A stretch of 64,000 bases of DNA, from contig NZ_CP118485.1 in NCBI RefSeq assembly GCF_051124815.1, positions 2,294,001-2,358,000 on the forward strand, read 5' to 3'. Origin of the DNA: Azospirillum sp051124815 (GTDB taxonomy: Bacteria; Pseudomonadota; Alphaproteobacteria; Azospirillales; Azospirillaceae). The translations under genes and the position numbers were made by a program. Of the stretch, positions 8,978-17,689 are shown one piece after another. Every line of letters begins with the position of its first letter. Within the stretch, counting starts at the first letter, position 1. Under the pieces are notes generated by a model that saw only the letters and a program-made list of their open reading frames with translations, made no database searches and was not told the DNA's origin.

Positions 8978-9616
8978 TCACCCGCCGCTGCGTGAAATTT
9001 CGCTCTGCGCCGCCCGCCGGTTGTCCCTGCGGTGGCGGACCAGCCGCAGCACGTAGGTCGCCAGCAGGACGATGAACAGCACCAGCGTCGCCGGCACCAT
9101 CCAGTCGGCGATCCAGGGGAAGCCCACCCGCACCAGATAGCCGGTGGCGGCCAGCACCAGCGACCACAGCGCCGCGCCGGCGGCGGCATAGAGCAGGAAC
9201 ACCCCCATCGGCAGCCCGCAGGCCCCGGCGGGAACCGAGATCAGCGTGCGCAGCCCCGGCAGCGGCTGGCACAGCAGCACGGCGAGGCCGCCGCGCCGGG
9301 CGAACCATTCGGTGGCGCGGTGGACCTGCTCCGGCTTCACCGTCAGCCAATGGCCGTGGCGGCGCAGGAAGGCCTCGAACCGTTCGCGCCCCATCCAGTG
9401 GGCCGGCAGATACCACACCAGTTCCCCGACGGCGGAGCCCGCACCGGCGGCCAGCGCCACCAGCAGCAGGTTGAACTCCCCGGTCGCGGCGCCCATGCCG
9501 GCCAGCGGGATCACCGTCTCCGCCGGCACCGGCGGCAGCACGCGGGCCAGGATCAGCATCAGGAAGATGCCGAGATAGCCGAACTGCTGCACGATCTGGA
9601 TGATCCACTCGGTCAT
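8978..9616 (-). CDS. DedA-family membrane protein
   Basis: 212 aa, ATG at 9616. The DedA/SNARE-associated pattern is present: an N-terminal re-entrant helix (FGYLGIFLMLILARVLPPVP, E33 following), GxxxG-rich helices, and the conserved arginine in QPLPGLRTLISVPAG. Four to five hydrophobic segments. Family members (YqjA, YghB, DedA) are proton-coupled lipid scramblases or flippases needed for envelope integrity. The neighbours are lipoprotein and PLD genes, which fits envelope lipid handling. The frame is open further upstream, but that part has no family homology. Confidence 0.9.
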   Translation of the reverse strand: MTEWIIQIVQQFGYLGIFLMLILARVLPPVPAETVIPLAGMGAATGEFNLLLVALAAGAGSAVGELVWYLPAHWMGRERFEAFLRRHGHWLTVKPEQVHRATEWFARRGGLAVLLCQPLPGLRTLISVPAGACGLPMGVFLLYAAAGAALWSLVLAATGYLVRVGFPWIADWMVPATLVLFIVLLATYVLRLVRHRRDNRRAAQSEISRSGG

Positions 9617-9769
9617 TGGGTCCACAAAGGTCGGGGAGGATGAGCCGGTCTCCACTTGTGAACCGCACGAGACATGCGGGCGTTCCCTCGCTCGCCACCT
9701 TCTTGACCCGGAAGACTCTTGACCCCAATCAAGGCGGCGGTCGTTCGTCCACGGTTTGGTGTCTCCATC

Positions 9770-10441
9770 ATGACCGCATCCCTCACCCTCGCCGCCGCCC
9801 TGCTGTTCCTCAGCCATGCCCTGCCGTCCTGGCCGGGGGTGCGGCCCGCCCTGATCGCCCGGCTCGGCCGTGGCGGCTTTGCGACGATCCATTCCGTCGG
9901 CTCCCTGGTAACGCTGGCCCTGTTCGTGCTGGCCTATCGCGCCGCCGACGGCGGGGAGGTGGTGTTCACCCCCTTCGACTGGGCGGCTCCGCTGGTCGCC
10001 GTGGTGATGCCCATCGTCTTCCTGCTGCTGGTCGCCCGCGTCACCACCCGTTTCGGCAGCCAGAGCGAGCCCAACCCGCCGCGCGGCGTCTACCGCCTGA
10101 CCCGCGCGCCGGGCAGCCTGGCGCTGCTGCTGTGGGCGCTGGCCCATCTGAACGCCACCGGCGACGGGCGCCGCGTGCTGCTGTTCGGCACCATGGCGGC
10201 CATCGCCCTGTTCGCGCTGGTGAAGAACGAGATCGTGCTGCGCCGCAGCCCCGGCGGCCGGGCCTTCCGGGCGGAGACCTCGCTGCTGCCGCTGGCGGGG
10301 CCGCAGGGCTGGCGCGGGGCGTTGCGCGGACTGGCGGAGATGGGGCCGGCGCGGCTGGCCGGCGGGCTAGCGGCCTATGTGGGCATGCTGATGCTGCATC
10401 CCCTGCTCTTCGGGGTGGATCCACTCTACTGGGTAGGTTGA
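9770..10441 (+). CDS. NnrU-family membrane protein
   Basis: 223 aa from ATG 9770. The frame is open from 9719, but the hydrophobic start MTASLTLAAALLFLSHALPS matches the family N-terminus. Six hydrophobic segments; conserved features include SHALPSWPGVR, TRAPGSLALLLWALAHL and the helix end before FRAETS. NnrU proteins are linked to nitrite/NO reduction in some alphaproteobacteria and resemble isoprenoid-modifying enzymes of carotenoid synthesis. Nothing nearby belongs to denitrification, so the role here is open. Confidence 0.85.
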   Translation: MTASLTLAAALLFLSHALPSWPGVRPALIARLGRGGFATIHSVGSLVTLALFVLAYRAADGGEVVFTPFDWAAPLVAVVMPIVFLLLVARVTTRFGSQSEPNPPRGVYRLTRAPGSLALLLWALAHLNATGDGRRVLLFGTMAAIALFALVKNEIVLRRSPGGRAFRAETSLLPLAGPQGWRGALRGLAEMGPARLAGGLAAYVGMLMLHPLLFGVDPLYWVG

Positions 10442-10507
10442 GCGGGACGGCGGACCGGCGCATCTGTTGGGGACGGGACAGGAATACCGCGCTCCTTCGC
10501 CACTGTG

Positions 10508-10552
10508 CCCACCGCCCTTTGCCCACCGCCCACTGCCCACCGCCCACTGCCA
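10508..10552. repeat. Short tandem repeat of CCCACCGCCCACTG type
   Basis: The units CCCACCGCCC-TTTG, CCCACCGCCCACTG, CCCACCGCCCACTG follow one another just before the CBS gene, a 14-bp period over three units. It lies 12 bp from the CBS start codon, inside the 5' leader. It may be slippage-prone; no function is evident. Confidence 0.6.
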
Positions 10553-10564
10553 GGAAGCCACCGC

Positions 10565-10999
10565 ATGAAAATCCGCGAGATCATGACCCGCGACGTGCAG
10601 ACGGTACGGCCCGACGACAGCATCCGCCGGGCCGCGCAATTGATGGACCAGTTGAACGTCGGCATCCTTCCCGTCTGCGACGGGCGGGATCTGATCGGCG
10701 TGGTGACCGACCGCGACATCACCGTCCGGGCGATTTCCGCCGGCAAGCAGCCCGACCGCTGCAAGGTGGCGGAGGTGATGACCGCCAACCCGCGCTATTG
10801 CTACGAGGACGACCCGGTCGGCAGCGTGACCGAACTGATGGCCGGCCAGCAGGTCCGGCGGGTGCCGGTGGTGGACCGCAACGACCGGCTGACCGGCATC
10901 GTCTCGCTGGGCGACCTTGCCACCGATGCCAAGAACGACCGCGCGGTTCAGGACGCGCTGGAACGGATTTCCTCCCCCTCCCAGCCGGACCGGACCTGA
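10565..10999 (+). CDS. CBS-domain pair protein
   Basis: 144 aa from ATG 10565. Two CBS motifs: residues 1-60 (IMTRDVQTVRPDDSIRRAA... GVVTDRDI) and about 70-125 (VMTANPRYCYEDDP... GIVSLGDLA). Stand-alone Bateman modules bind adenine nucleotides or SAM and regulate partner proteins. It is followed 36 bp later by a DUF2934 gene in the same direction. The pairing resembles stress-type gene sets in alphaproteobacteria; the partner enzyme is unknown. Confidence 0.9.
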   Translation: MKIREIMTRDVQTVRPDDSIRRAAQLMDQLNVGILPVCDGRDLIGVVTDRDITVRAISAGKQPDRCKVAEVMTANPRYCYEDDPVGSVTELMAGQQVRRVPVVDRNDRLTGIVSLGDLATDAKNDRAVQDALERISSPSQPDRT

Positions 11000-11035
11000 C
11001 GGCCCCCTCCACGTTCAGAACAGGAACCGACCATC

Positions 11036-11302
11036 ATGGAACACACTCTGGGTCCCGACGACCCTCGGGTCCGTGAACGGGCCTATCAGCTTTGGGAACA
11101 GGAAGGGCGGCCCGACCACCGCCATCTCGATCACTGGGCGCAGGCCGTGCGCGAGATCGAGGAAGAGGACCGCCGCAACTCCGGCGGCCCCCATGTCAAC
11201 AGCCCGGAAGCCGGGCTGGCGGTCCCGGATGACGCCACCGCCCGCAACCAGCGGGAAGCGGCTGCGCATCTGGGCCAATCCTCCGTGCCGTCGGACATCT
11301 GA
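11036..11302 (+). CDS. DUF2934 protein
   Basis: 88 aa. The first 40 residues carry the DUF2934 signature (RERAYQLWEQEGRP followed by HLDHWAQA), a short helical unit found in many alphaproteobacterial stress-related small proteins. The rest is hydrophilic and probably disordered. Upstream AACAGGAACC is a fair ribosome site. Function unknown; probably cotranscribed with the CBS gene. Confidence 0.85.
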   Translation: MEHTLGPDDPRVRERAYQLWEQEGRPDHRHLDHWAQAVREIEEEDRRNSGGPHVNSPEAGLAVPDDATARNQREAAAHLGQSSVPSDI

Positions 11303-11329
11303 CGGCCGGCTATCAAACGGGGGAAGCGG

Positions 11330-11977
11330 TCACTCGATCTTGAGGCTGACCGCTTCCATCCCCTTCTCGCCCTGGCGGATGGTCATGCGCACGCGCTGGC
11401 CGTCGTCCAGGCCGCGCAGGCCGGCGCTTTCCAGCGCACGGGCGGGGATGAAGACGTCACGCCCGCCGTCGTCGGGCTGCGCGAAGCCATAGCCCTTGCC
11501 GCCGTTGAACCACTTCACGGTCGCGCCCACCTCGCTGGTCGGGCCGCCGGCCTGCGGCGGGCGCGGGCCGCGATCCTGGCCCCGGCCCTGGAAGCCGCCA
11601 CGGTCCTGGCCGCCCCTGTCCTGGAAGCCGCGATCCGGCCCGCGGCCCTGGAAGCCGCCCCGATCGCCAAAGCCGCGGTCGCGCGCCGGCGTGCGGGTGG
11701 GAGCGGCGGTGGAGAGGTCGACGGAATGCAGGACGCTGACCTGCTGGCCCTTGCGGTCCTCGACGATGTCGACGACTACGGTGGCGCCGTCCGGCAGGGT
11801 GGTGTGGCCGGCGGGCACGACGAGCGAGGCCGGCAGCAACGCGTCCTTGCCGCTGTCGCCGACCTTGACGAAGCCGTAGCCGCGTTCGGGGTTGAACCAT
11901 TTCACGGTGGCCGTCACCTGGGTGGCGACGACGTTGGGCTGACGATAGACGTGGCTGCGGGGCGGCTGATTGTGCAT
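11330..11977 (-). CDS. Double cold-shock-domain protein with RG-rich linker
   Basis: 215 aa, ATG at 11977. Two cold-shock domains: about residues 16-82 (ATVKWFNPERGYGFVKV) and 148-215 (ATVKWFNGGKGYGFAQP), each with the RNP1-type aromatic core. Between them (about 92-142) lies a linker made of repeated Gly-Phe-Gln-Gly-Arg and Asp-Arg-Gly-Gly units. Such RGG-like linkers bind RNA and promote condensates in eukaryotic proteins; in bacteria this is only inference. The family binds single-stranded RNA/DNA and acts as chaperone or antiterminator. About 170 bp of upstream leader without a gene could hold the long 5'UTR usual for csp mRNAs. Confidence 0.9.
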   Translation of the reverse strand: MHNQPPRSHVYRQPNVVATQVTATVKWFNPERGYGFVKVGDSGKDALLPASLVVPAGHTTLPDGATVVVDIVEDRKGQQVSVLHSVDLSTAAPTRTPARDRGFGDRGGFQGRGPDRGFQDRGGQDRGGFQGRGQDRGPRPPQAGGPTSEVGATVKWFNGGKGYGFAQPDDGGRDVFIPARALESAGLRGLDDGQRVRMTIRQGEKGMEAVSLKIE

Positions 11978-12149
11978 GGGAAACCCGAACTCCGGCAAAC
12001 AGAAGCGGCGCCCATGCCGGCCGACTTCTGGACCGGCGGACGCCAACCCCTGACACATCGCCCGTCCGGGCGCTCTTGGCAAGTCGGGACCGCTCCGAAT
12101 AGGCCGGACGGGCCGTGAAATCGCATCCGTGACGCTGCTCGGACGGGCA

Positions 12150-12350
12150 TCAGCCCATCAGGCGGTCCATCAGACTGTCCGCAGCCAGCCGGTCCGGAAC
12201 CGGCGGCGGTTCGCGCGGCGGAACCGGAATCGGCACCGGCGGCTCCCCCAGCGGCGGGCGCGACGGATCGCCCGGCACCGGCGGCGGTGCGTCGGGCACG
12301 GACGGTTCACGCGGCGGCGAGGGCGGATAGGGTCCAAGGCTGAAGGTCAT
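12150..12350 (-). CDS. Small proline-rich protein, unknown function
   Basis: 66 aa, about 35% proline (PPP and PxPP runs). AAGGAG lies 7 nt before the ATG at 12350, the main reason to accept the gene. No signal peptide or membrane segment. The C-terminus (LAADSLMDRLMG) is the only non-repetitive part. It directly follows the next upstream gene in the same direction (36 bp gap), so the two may be cotranscribed. Proline content alone is common in high-GC chance frames, hence modest confidence. Confidence 0.5.
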   Translation of the reverse strand: MTFSLGPYPPSPPREPSVPDAPPPVPGDPSRPPLGEPPVPIPVPPREPPPVPDRLAADSLMDRLMG

Positions 12351-12386
12351 GCATCGCTCCTTGAAGGTCGGAAAATGTCGCCCCGG

Positions 12387-12992
12387 TCAGCCGCCATGGC
12401 CGCCGGGTGCCGTCCGCGACAGCCGGCGGGCGTCGTCGAGGCTGTTCATGCAGCGGGTCTCGTCGCCGTCACGGGCGGCGCTGCGGGCGGCGGTGACCAG
12501 CGATTCCAGTTGGGCGTTCCGCGCCGCCTGCCCCATCAGCCCGTCGCCCCCACCCGAACCGCCCGGCCCGCTGTCCGGCGCGGTGCGCGAATTTGCCTGT
12601 GAATTGGCCTGTGAATTGGATTGGGGGGCGACCGAGGGAGCGGTCGGCATGTTGCTGCCGATGGCCGGCGGTTCGATCACCGCCTGATCGCCCACTGCGG
12701 GCGGCGCCACCATGCCGCCGGACTGCGCCAGTTCCCCGCTGCTGACGCCCGATCCCACTTCCCCGCGCGGCGAGGAGCCGGACAGGCCGGGTGCGGCGGT
12801 GCCGGGAACGGCGACCGGCGGCGGTTCGGTCGACAGGCCCTGGTTGGCGGCGAACTGCTCCACCATCGCGGCGCAGCCCGCCGGGGCCGCCCCTGCCGTC
12901 TGGGCCGCCGCCGGCCGGGCGGAGAGAAGCCCCGCCGCAACGAGCAGGGCGACGGGGCCGACGGCGCCAAGCCTCATGAAATCTGTCCGCAT
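12387..12992 (-). CDS. Secreted protein of unknown function
   Basis: 201 aa. ATG 12992 is chosen because GAGGAG stands 10 nt upstream; a second Met at 12977 has no ribosome site. The N-terminus has a hydrophobic core ending in ARPAAAQT, a signal peptide. The middle is low-complexity (Gly, Ser, Pro, and a QSNSQANSQANSR repeat). The C-terminal 45 residues form a helical segment (QLESLVTAARSAARDGDET) with one Cys, and another Cys lies near residue 40. Probably periplasmic. No family recognised. Confidence 0.7.
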   Translation of the reverse strand: MRTDFMRLGAVGPVALLVAAGLLSARPAAAQTAGAAPAGCAAMVEQFAANQGLSTEPPPVAVPGTAAPGLSGSSPRGEVGSGVSSGELAQSGGMVAPPAVGDQAVIEPPAIGSNMPTAPSVAPQSNSQANSQANSRTAPDSGPGGSGGGDGLMGQAARNAQLESLVTAARSAARDGDETRCMNSLDDARRLSRTAPGGHGG

Positions 12993-13185
12993 CGGTCGCG
13001 TGCTCCTCGTATCGGCTGTGCCACAAGAGGCGGGTTCCGACCGACTCAACGGCAGGGGGCCGGGCGCGGTTCCGGCGGACGGACGGAAGATCGGCCCGGC
13101 CATGCATCTTGCACATTTCGCAGGCAGAGCGCGTCGGCTGTAGAGTGCTGGTCCTTCCCCTCAACCATCGGTTCGTATTTCCATC

Positions 13186-14136
13186 ATGATCGCCAACATG
13201 GCCGCGCTGGGCGCGGCGCTGTGCTGGGCCGCGGGCGGCCTGATCGCCATCGGACCGGTGCGGGTGCTCGGCTCCATCGCCTTCAACCGCGTGCGGCTGA
13301 CCATCGTCGCCACCGCGCTGCTGATCGCCACGACGCTGATGGGCGGCTGGCACACGCTGGACACGGGATCGGCGCTGACGCTGGCGCTGTCGGGCCTGCT
13401 GGGGATCGTCGTCGGGGACATGGCGCTGTTCTGGTCGCTCAGCCGGCTGGGACCGCGCCGCAACGTGGTGATCTACGCCGCCAACGCGCCGCTGACCGCC
13501 CTGCTCGCCTATGCCCTGCTGGGAGAGGCGCTGGGACCCTGGACCGTCCTGGGCGTGGCGCTGGTCACGCTGGGGGTGATGCTGGCGGTGGCTCTGCGCT
13601 CCGGCTCCACCCACAGTTGGGAGGCGATCCAGGGCAGCCTGCTGGCCGGCGTGTCGGTCTGCCTGCTGGCGGCGGTCGGGCAGGCCGCCGGCTCGATCAT
13701 CGCCAAGCCGGTGATGGCGGCCGGCGCCGATCCGATCGCCTCGGCCGCGGTGCGGGTCACCACGGCGGCGCTGATGTTCACGGCGATCGGCGCCCTGTCG
13801 GCGCTCCGCGGCGGCGGCGCGGCGGCGGCGGGCGGCGGGCTGGCCGGCGGCGTTTTTGGTGGAATGCTGGGCGGGTTGCTGCTGCCGCGCGGGCTGACGC
13901 CGAAGCTGATGCTGCAGATCGCCGGCAACGGACTGCTGGGCGTCGGACTGGGGATGACGCTGCTGCTGGTCGGGCTGGCCCACGGCAATGCCGGGGTGGT
14001 CGCCACCCTGTCGGCGCTCAGCCCCGTCCTGATCCTGCCGATGATGTGGCTGCTGACGGGCCAGCGCCCGGCGCTGGGTGCCTGGGTCGGCGCCGCGGTC
14101 GCCGTGGCCGGCGTCGCCCTGATCGTCAACCGGTAG
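13186..14136 (+). CDS. EamA/DMT-family transporter
   Basis: 316 aa with ten hydrophobic segments in two repeated halves, the DMT superfamily layout. The end of the first half (FWSLSRLGPRRNVVIYAANAPLTALLAYALLGEALGPW) and the second (GNAGVVATLSALSPVLILPM) are EamA signatures. Inner-membrane exporter or importer of small metabolites; the substrate is not predictable. Convergent with the sensor kinase downstream (9 bp gap). Confidence 0.9.
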   Translation: MIANMAALGAALCWAAGGLIAIGPVRVLGSIAFNRVRLTIVATALLIATTLMGGWHTLDTGSALTLALSGLLGIVVGDMALFWSLSRLGPRRNVVIYAANAPLTALLAYALLGEALGPWTVLGVALVTLGVMLAVALRSGSTHSWEAIQGSLLAGVSVCLLAAVGQAAGSIIAKPVMAAGADPIASAAVRVTTAALMFTAIGALSALRGGGAAAAGGGLAGGVFGGMLGGLLLPRGLTPKLMLQIAGNGLLGVGLGMTLLLVGLAHGNAGVVATLSALSPVLILPMMWLLTGQRPALGAWVGAAVAVAGVALIVNR

Positions 14137-14145
14137 ACGAAAGCC

Positions 14146-16719
14146 TCAACGCCCCACCGTCTCCACCGCCACGCCAAGGGCCGCCACGCCGAGCGCGGGC
14201 AGCGCCGCCTGAAGGGCTGATGAGGCGCGGTTGACGGCGTCGCGCAGCTCGGCCTTCAGCATCGGCGCGTCGGGCCGATCCTGCTCGCAGGCATGCTGCA
14301 GCCTGCGGGCGATGCGCGACAGCTCCAGAAGGCCGACATTGCCGGCCAGCGACACCATGGCGTGGGCGTCGGCCGCCGCGGCCTTCGCCGACTCCGCCTC
14401 GCTGATGCGGTCGGCGCGCAGGGCCAGTTCGGCCAGCGTTCCGTTGACGAAGCGGGGCAACACCTCGGCGCCCAGCGTTTCGGCAAGCGTTTCCAGCGTC
14501 GCGAGGTTCAGCACCGGCGGCGTGTCGGAGACCGGAGCCACCCCGGCCAGCACGGCCGCGTCGTCCAGCGCATCCTCCGCCCCGGCGTCGAGCCAGCGGT
14601 CGACCGCCGTCAGCAGGGTGTCGCGCTCGATCGGTTTGGTCACATGGTCGTTCATGCCGACATCCAGGCAAAGCTGCAGCTGATCGGTCAGCGCATTGGC
14701 GGTCAGCGCGATGATGGGCACGGCACCCCGCCGTCCGCCAAGCTGACGGATCGCCGCGGTCGCCTGCAAGCCGTCCATGCGTGGCATCTGCATGTCCATC
14801 AGGACGAGGTCGAACTCGCCCTTGCGCATCGCCTCGACCGCCAGCATGCCGTCCTCCACCACCTCGACCGTATGGCCGGCCTTGCAGAGGATGGAGGAGG
14901 TGACGATCTGGTTCATCGGCACGTCCTCCGCCAGCAGGATGCGGGCACTGCGCGACGCCGCGGTTTCCCGGCGCTCGGCGGCCAGACCCGGCGCGGCGGC
15001 GACCGGCAGCGGCAGTTCGAACCAGAAGGTGCTGCCAACGCCCGGACTGCTCTGCACGCCGATCCGCCCGCCCATCAGCTCCGACAGCTGTTTGGAGATG
15101 ATGAGGCCGAGCCCGGTGCCGCCATAGCGCCGAGTGGTGGACCGGTCGCCCTGGCTGAAGCGCTGGAACAGGTTGGCCTGCTCGGCCGAGGTGATGCCGG
15201 GGCCGGTGTCGCTGACGGAAAAACGCAGCAGGACCGGCGCCCCGTCGTCGCCGCCCTCCGCCGACAGCAGCCCGGCCGAGAGCAGAACCGACCCGCGCTC
15301 GGTGAACTTCACCGCGTTGCCGACGAGGTTCAGCAGGATCTGGCGGATGCGCGCCTCGTCGCCATGGACGAAACGCGGCACGGTGCCGCCCAGCGACAGC
15401 TGCAGCAGCAGCCCCTTCTGCGAGGCGGCGTTGCTCATCAGGTCGCGGCAGTCGCGCAGCAGCCGGTGCAGGTCGAAGGCGCGTTCCTCGAGATCCAGCT
15501 TGCCGGCCTCGATCTTCGAATAATCCAGGATGTCGCCGATGATCGCCAGCAGCCCGCGCCCGGCCTCGCGCTGGAGCGCCACATACTGGCGCTGTTCGGC
15601 CGACAGATCGGTGCCCAGCAGCAGGTCGGCGAAACCGATGACGCCGTTCAGCGGCGTGCGGATCTCGTGGCTCATCGAGGCCAGGAACTCCGACTTCACG
15701 CGGTTGGCCGCCTCCGCCTCGGCGCGGGCGGCGGACAGTTCCTCCTCCTGGCGTTTGCGCTCGGTCACGTCGCGGACGACGCCGACCACCACGAACTCGC
15801 CATCGGCCCCCACCGTCGGCCGCATGCTGGATTCGACCCACAGGTAATGGCCGTCGCGGTGGAGCAGCCGGTGGGTGAAGGTGACGGGCGGCGATCCCGG
15901 ATTCATGCCGGCGAAGGCCGTCGCGGCGCTCTCCACATCGTCGGGGTGCAGCAGGGTTGCCGGGGCGCGGCCGACGATCTCCGCCGGATCATGGCCCAGG
16001 ATGTCGCGCACCGACGGCGACAGGTAGCGCACCGCCCCGTCCGCCTTCATCTCCAGGATCATGTCGGTGGCGTTGTCGGCCAGCAGGCGGTAACGCGCCT
16101 CGCTCTCGCCCAGCCGCCGCTCGGCATCATGGTGGCGCTGTTCGCGCAGCAGCAGGCCGCCCAGGAACAGGGTGCCGAGCGGGACGATGGCCAGCAGGAC
16201 CGGCGCCGTGCTCTTGCCCACCTTCAGCATCAGATCGATGGTGGGCAGCAGCAGCAGCGTGGACAGCGACACCACGGCCAGCAGGAATCCGAAGGACAGC
16301 AGCGACACGACGCCGAGCGTCACTCCGCGCCGCTTCACCCACATCGCGAAGCCGACGCCGGTCAGGAAGGACAGCAGCGCGTTGGCGACGCCCGCCTCCA
16401 TCCCCGCCCCGCCCAGATGGATGCGGTAGCCGGCGACGGTCGCGGCGGCGATGGCGGCGGACAGCGGGCCGCCGAACAGGGCGCTGAGTCCGATCAGCGG
16501 CGTGCGCGCATCGATGAAGATGCCCGGCCCGATATGGATCGGGTGGACCATCGAGAAAACGGCGGTCAGCGCCATCACCGCGCCGAAGACGATCTGACGG
16601 GCGTTCAGCCCCCAGCCGCCGGAACGGCGGATCATGAAGGTATAGGCGAGAACGACGAAGGCGCTTGCCGCGATGTTCTCGGCAAGGTCGTACGCCATCG
16701 AAGAAAAGTTGCCCAACAT
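14146..16719 (-). CDS. Hybrid sensor histidine kinase with 5TM sensor, PAS, receiver and HPt
   Basis: 857 aa. Order: six hydrophobic segments (about 12-192) of the 5TM-5TMR_LYT type, with the conserved IDARTPLIGLSALFGGPLSA; PAS (205-320) ending in RDVTERK; HisKA with H351 (SMSHEIRTPLNG); HATPase (about 455-570, DTGPGI and GTGLGL); receiver (about 595-715, phosphoacceptor in LVLMDMQMP); HPt-like C-terminus (about 735-830, ADAHAMVSLAGN). A full phosphorelay in one chain. LYT-type sensors respond to cell-wall or solute signals. An alternative start is Met8. No response-regulator gene lies adjacent. Confidence 0.9.
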   Translation of the reverse strand: MLGNFSSMAYDLAENIAASAFVVLAYTFMIRRSGGWGLNARQIVFGAVMALTAVFSMVHPIHIGPGIFIDARTPLIGLSALFGGPLSAAIAAATVAGYRIHLGGAGMEAGVANALLSFLTGVGFAMWVKRRGVTLGVVSLLSFGFLLAVVSLSTLLLLPTIDLMLKVGKSTAPVLLAIVPLGTLFLGGLLLREQRHHDAERRLGESEARYRLLADNATDMILEMKADGAVRYLSPSVRDILGHDPAEIVGRAPATLLHPDDVESAATAFAGMNPGSPPVTFTHRLLHRDGHYLWVESSMRPTVGADGEFVVVGVVRDVTERKRQEEELSAARAEAEAANRVKSEFLASMSHEIRTPLNGVIGFADLLLGTDLSAEQRQYVALQREAGRGLLAIIGDILDYSKIEAGKLDLEERAFDLHRLLRDCRDLMSNAASQKGLLLQLSLGGTVPRFVHGDEARIRQILLNLVGNAVKFTERGSVLLSAGLLSAEGGDDGAPVLLRFSVSDTGPGITSAEQANLFQRFSQGDRSTTRRYGGTGLGLIISKQLSELMGGRIGVQSSPGVGSTFWFELPLPVAAAPGLAAERRETAASRSARILLAEDVPMNQIVTSSILCKAGHTVEVVEDGMLAVEAMRKGEFDLVLMDMQMPRMDGLQATAAIRQLGGRRGAVPIIALTANALTDQLQLCLDVGMNDHVTKPIERDTLLTAVDRWLDAGAEDALDDAAVLAGVAPVSDTPPVLNLATLETLAETLGAEVLPRFVNGTLAELALRADRISEAESAKAAAADAHAMVSLAGNVGLLELSRIARRLQHACEQDRPDAPMLKAELRDAVNRASSALQAALPALGVAALGVAVETVGR

Positions 16720-16852
16720 CGTCCGGCCGCCGTCCCCACCCGATTCCGGTTACCTCTATACCACGGAAGGGTGTCGCGAAACCGCTAACACCAACGGGCG
16801 GGGATGTGATCTGCCGGGGACAAAAGGCGGAGCTGGGTCTCGCGTGGGGGGA

Positions 16853-17503
16853 TCAGGCCTCCGCGTCGGGCTGACGGGCGGGCGCGGCGGCGGCGAAGGC
16901 CGGCACGGCGCGGCAGGCCTCGTCGATCCGCAGCAGGGTGGGATAGCCGTCCAGCGGGCAATCGAGCCGGCGGGCGTTCGCCATCTGCGGCACCAGCAGG
17001 ATGTCGGCCAGTCCGGGTTCGTCGCCATGGCAGAAGCGCCCGGTGCGCGGATCGCCGGCCAGCTGCGCTTCCAGCGCGGTCAGCCCGACGGCGATCCAGT
17101 GCCGGTACCAGCCGTCGACCTCCTCCTGGCCGTGGCCCATCGTCTTCAGATGGTTCAGCACCCGAAGGTTGTTCAGCGGATGGACGTCGCAGGCGACCGC
17201 CAGCGCCAGCGCCCGCACCCGCGCCCGGCCCAGCGCATCGGCCGGCAGCAGCGCCGGCGTGGGATGCGTCTCGTCCAGATACTCGATGATGGCGAGCGAC
17301 TGGGTCAGCACATGGTGCCCGTCCGGCCCGTCGACCTCCAGCGCCGGCACCAGATGCTCCGGGTTGAGGTCGGCATAGGGCGGCTTGGCCTGCTCGCCCC
17401 GGCGGAGATGGACGAAGGCCTGCTCCGGCGCCAGCCCCTTCAGGTTCAGGGCGATGCGCACGCGATAGGCGGCGGAGGATCGGAAATAGGTGTGGAGTTT
17501 CAC
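16853..17503 (-). CDS. maiA: Maleylacetoacetate isomerase (zeta-class GST)
   Basis: 216 aa. SSAAYRVRIALNLKG at residues 9-23 is the zeta-class glutathione/active-site motif (SSxxxRVRIAL). NPEHLVPALEVDG and LTQSLAIIEYLDE are the thioredoxin-fold glutathione-binding segments. The reaction is cis-trans isomerisation of 4-maleylacetoacetate to 4-fumarylacetoacetate, glutathione-dependent, in the cytosol. It lies last in the minus-strand livKHMGF series, 186 bp after livF across a palindromic repeat. hmgA and fahA, the steps before and after, are 10-12 kb away in the same island, which supports the assignment over a general GST. Confidence 0.92.
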   Translation of the reverse strand: MKLHTYFRSSAAYRVRIALNLKGLAPEQAFVHLRRGEQAKPPYADLNPEHLVPALEVDGPDGHHVLTQSLAIIEYLDETHPTPALLPADALGRARVRALALAVACDVHPLNNLRVLNHLKTMGHGQEEVDGWYRHWIAVGLTALEAQLAGDPRTGRFCHGDEPGLADILLVPQMANARRLDCPLDGYPTLLRIDEACRAVPAFAAAAPARQPDAEA

Positions 17504-17535
17504 GGGTTCGGGTCCGTTGATGTGTCGTGGCGGGG

Positions 17536-17662
17536 TGGCCCCCTCCCCATCCCTCCCCCGCCCTCGGCGGTGGAGGGGGCGGGATGCTTGGCGGCGTGTG
17601 TTTGATCGTCAAGCGGCGGCAGCCCCCTCTCCCGCAAAGCGGGGGAGGGTTAGGGAGGGGGC
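17536..17662. repeat. Dispersed G/C-rich composite palindrome, copy 1
   Basis: Starts with CCCCCTCCCCATCCCTCCC and ends with GGGGGAGGGTTAGGGAGGG; the two ends are reverse-complementary, with an inner hairpin on each side. The same layout recurs at 25748, 33451, 35096 and 37997, and as a variant at 21095. It sits between maiA and livF. Confidence 0.8.
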
Positions 17663-17689
17663 ATCCGAAGCCGACACTCTATCAAAGCG

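Noticed and set aside
14293..16788. 831-codon open frame on the plus strand
   Set aside because: Lies opposite the 5TM hybrid kinase and has only low-complexity composition.
17536..17662. Possible CRISPR array
   Set aside because: The repeats are single composite palindromes without regular spacers; no cas genes are near.
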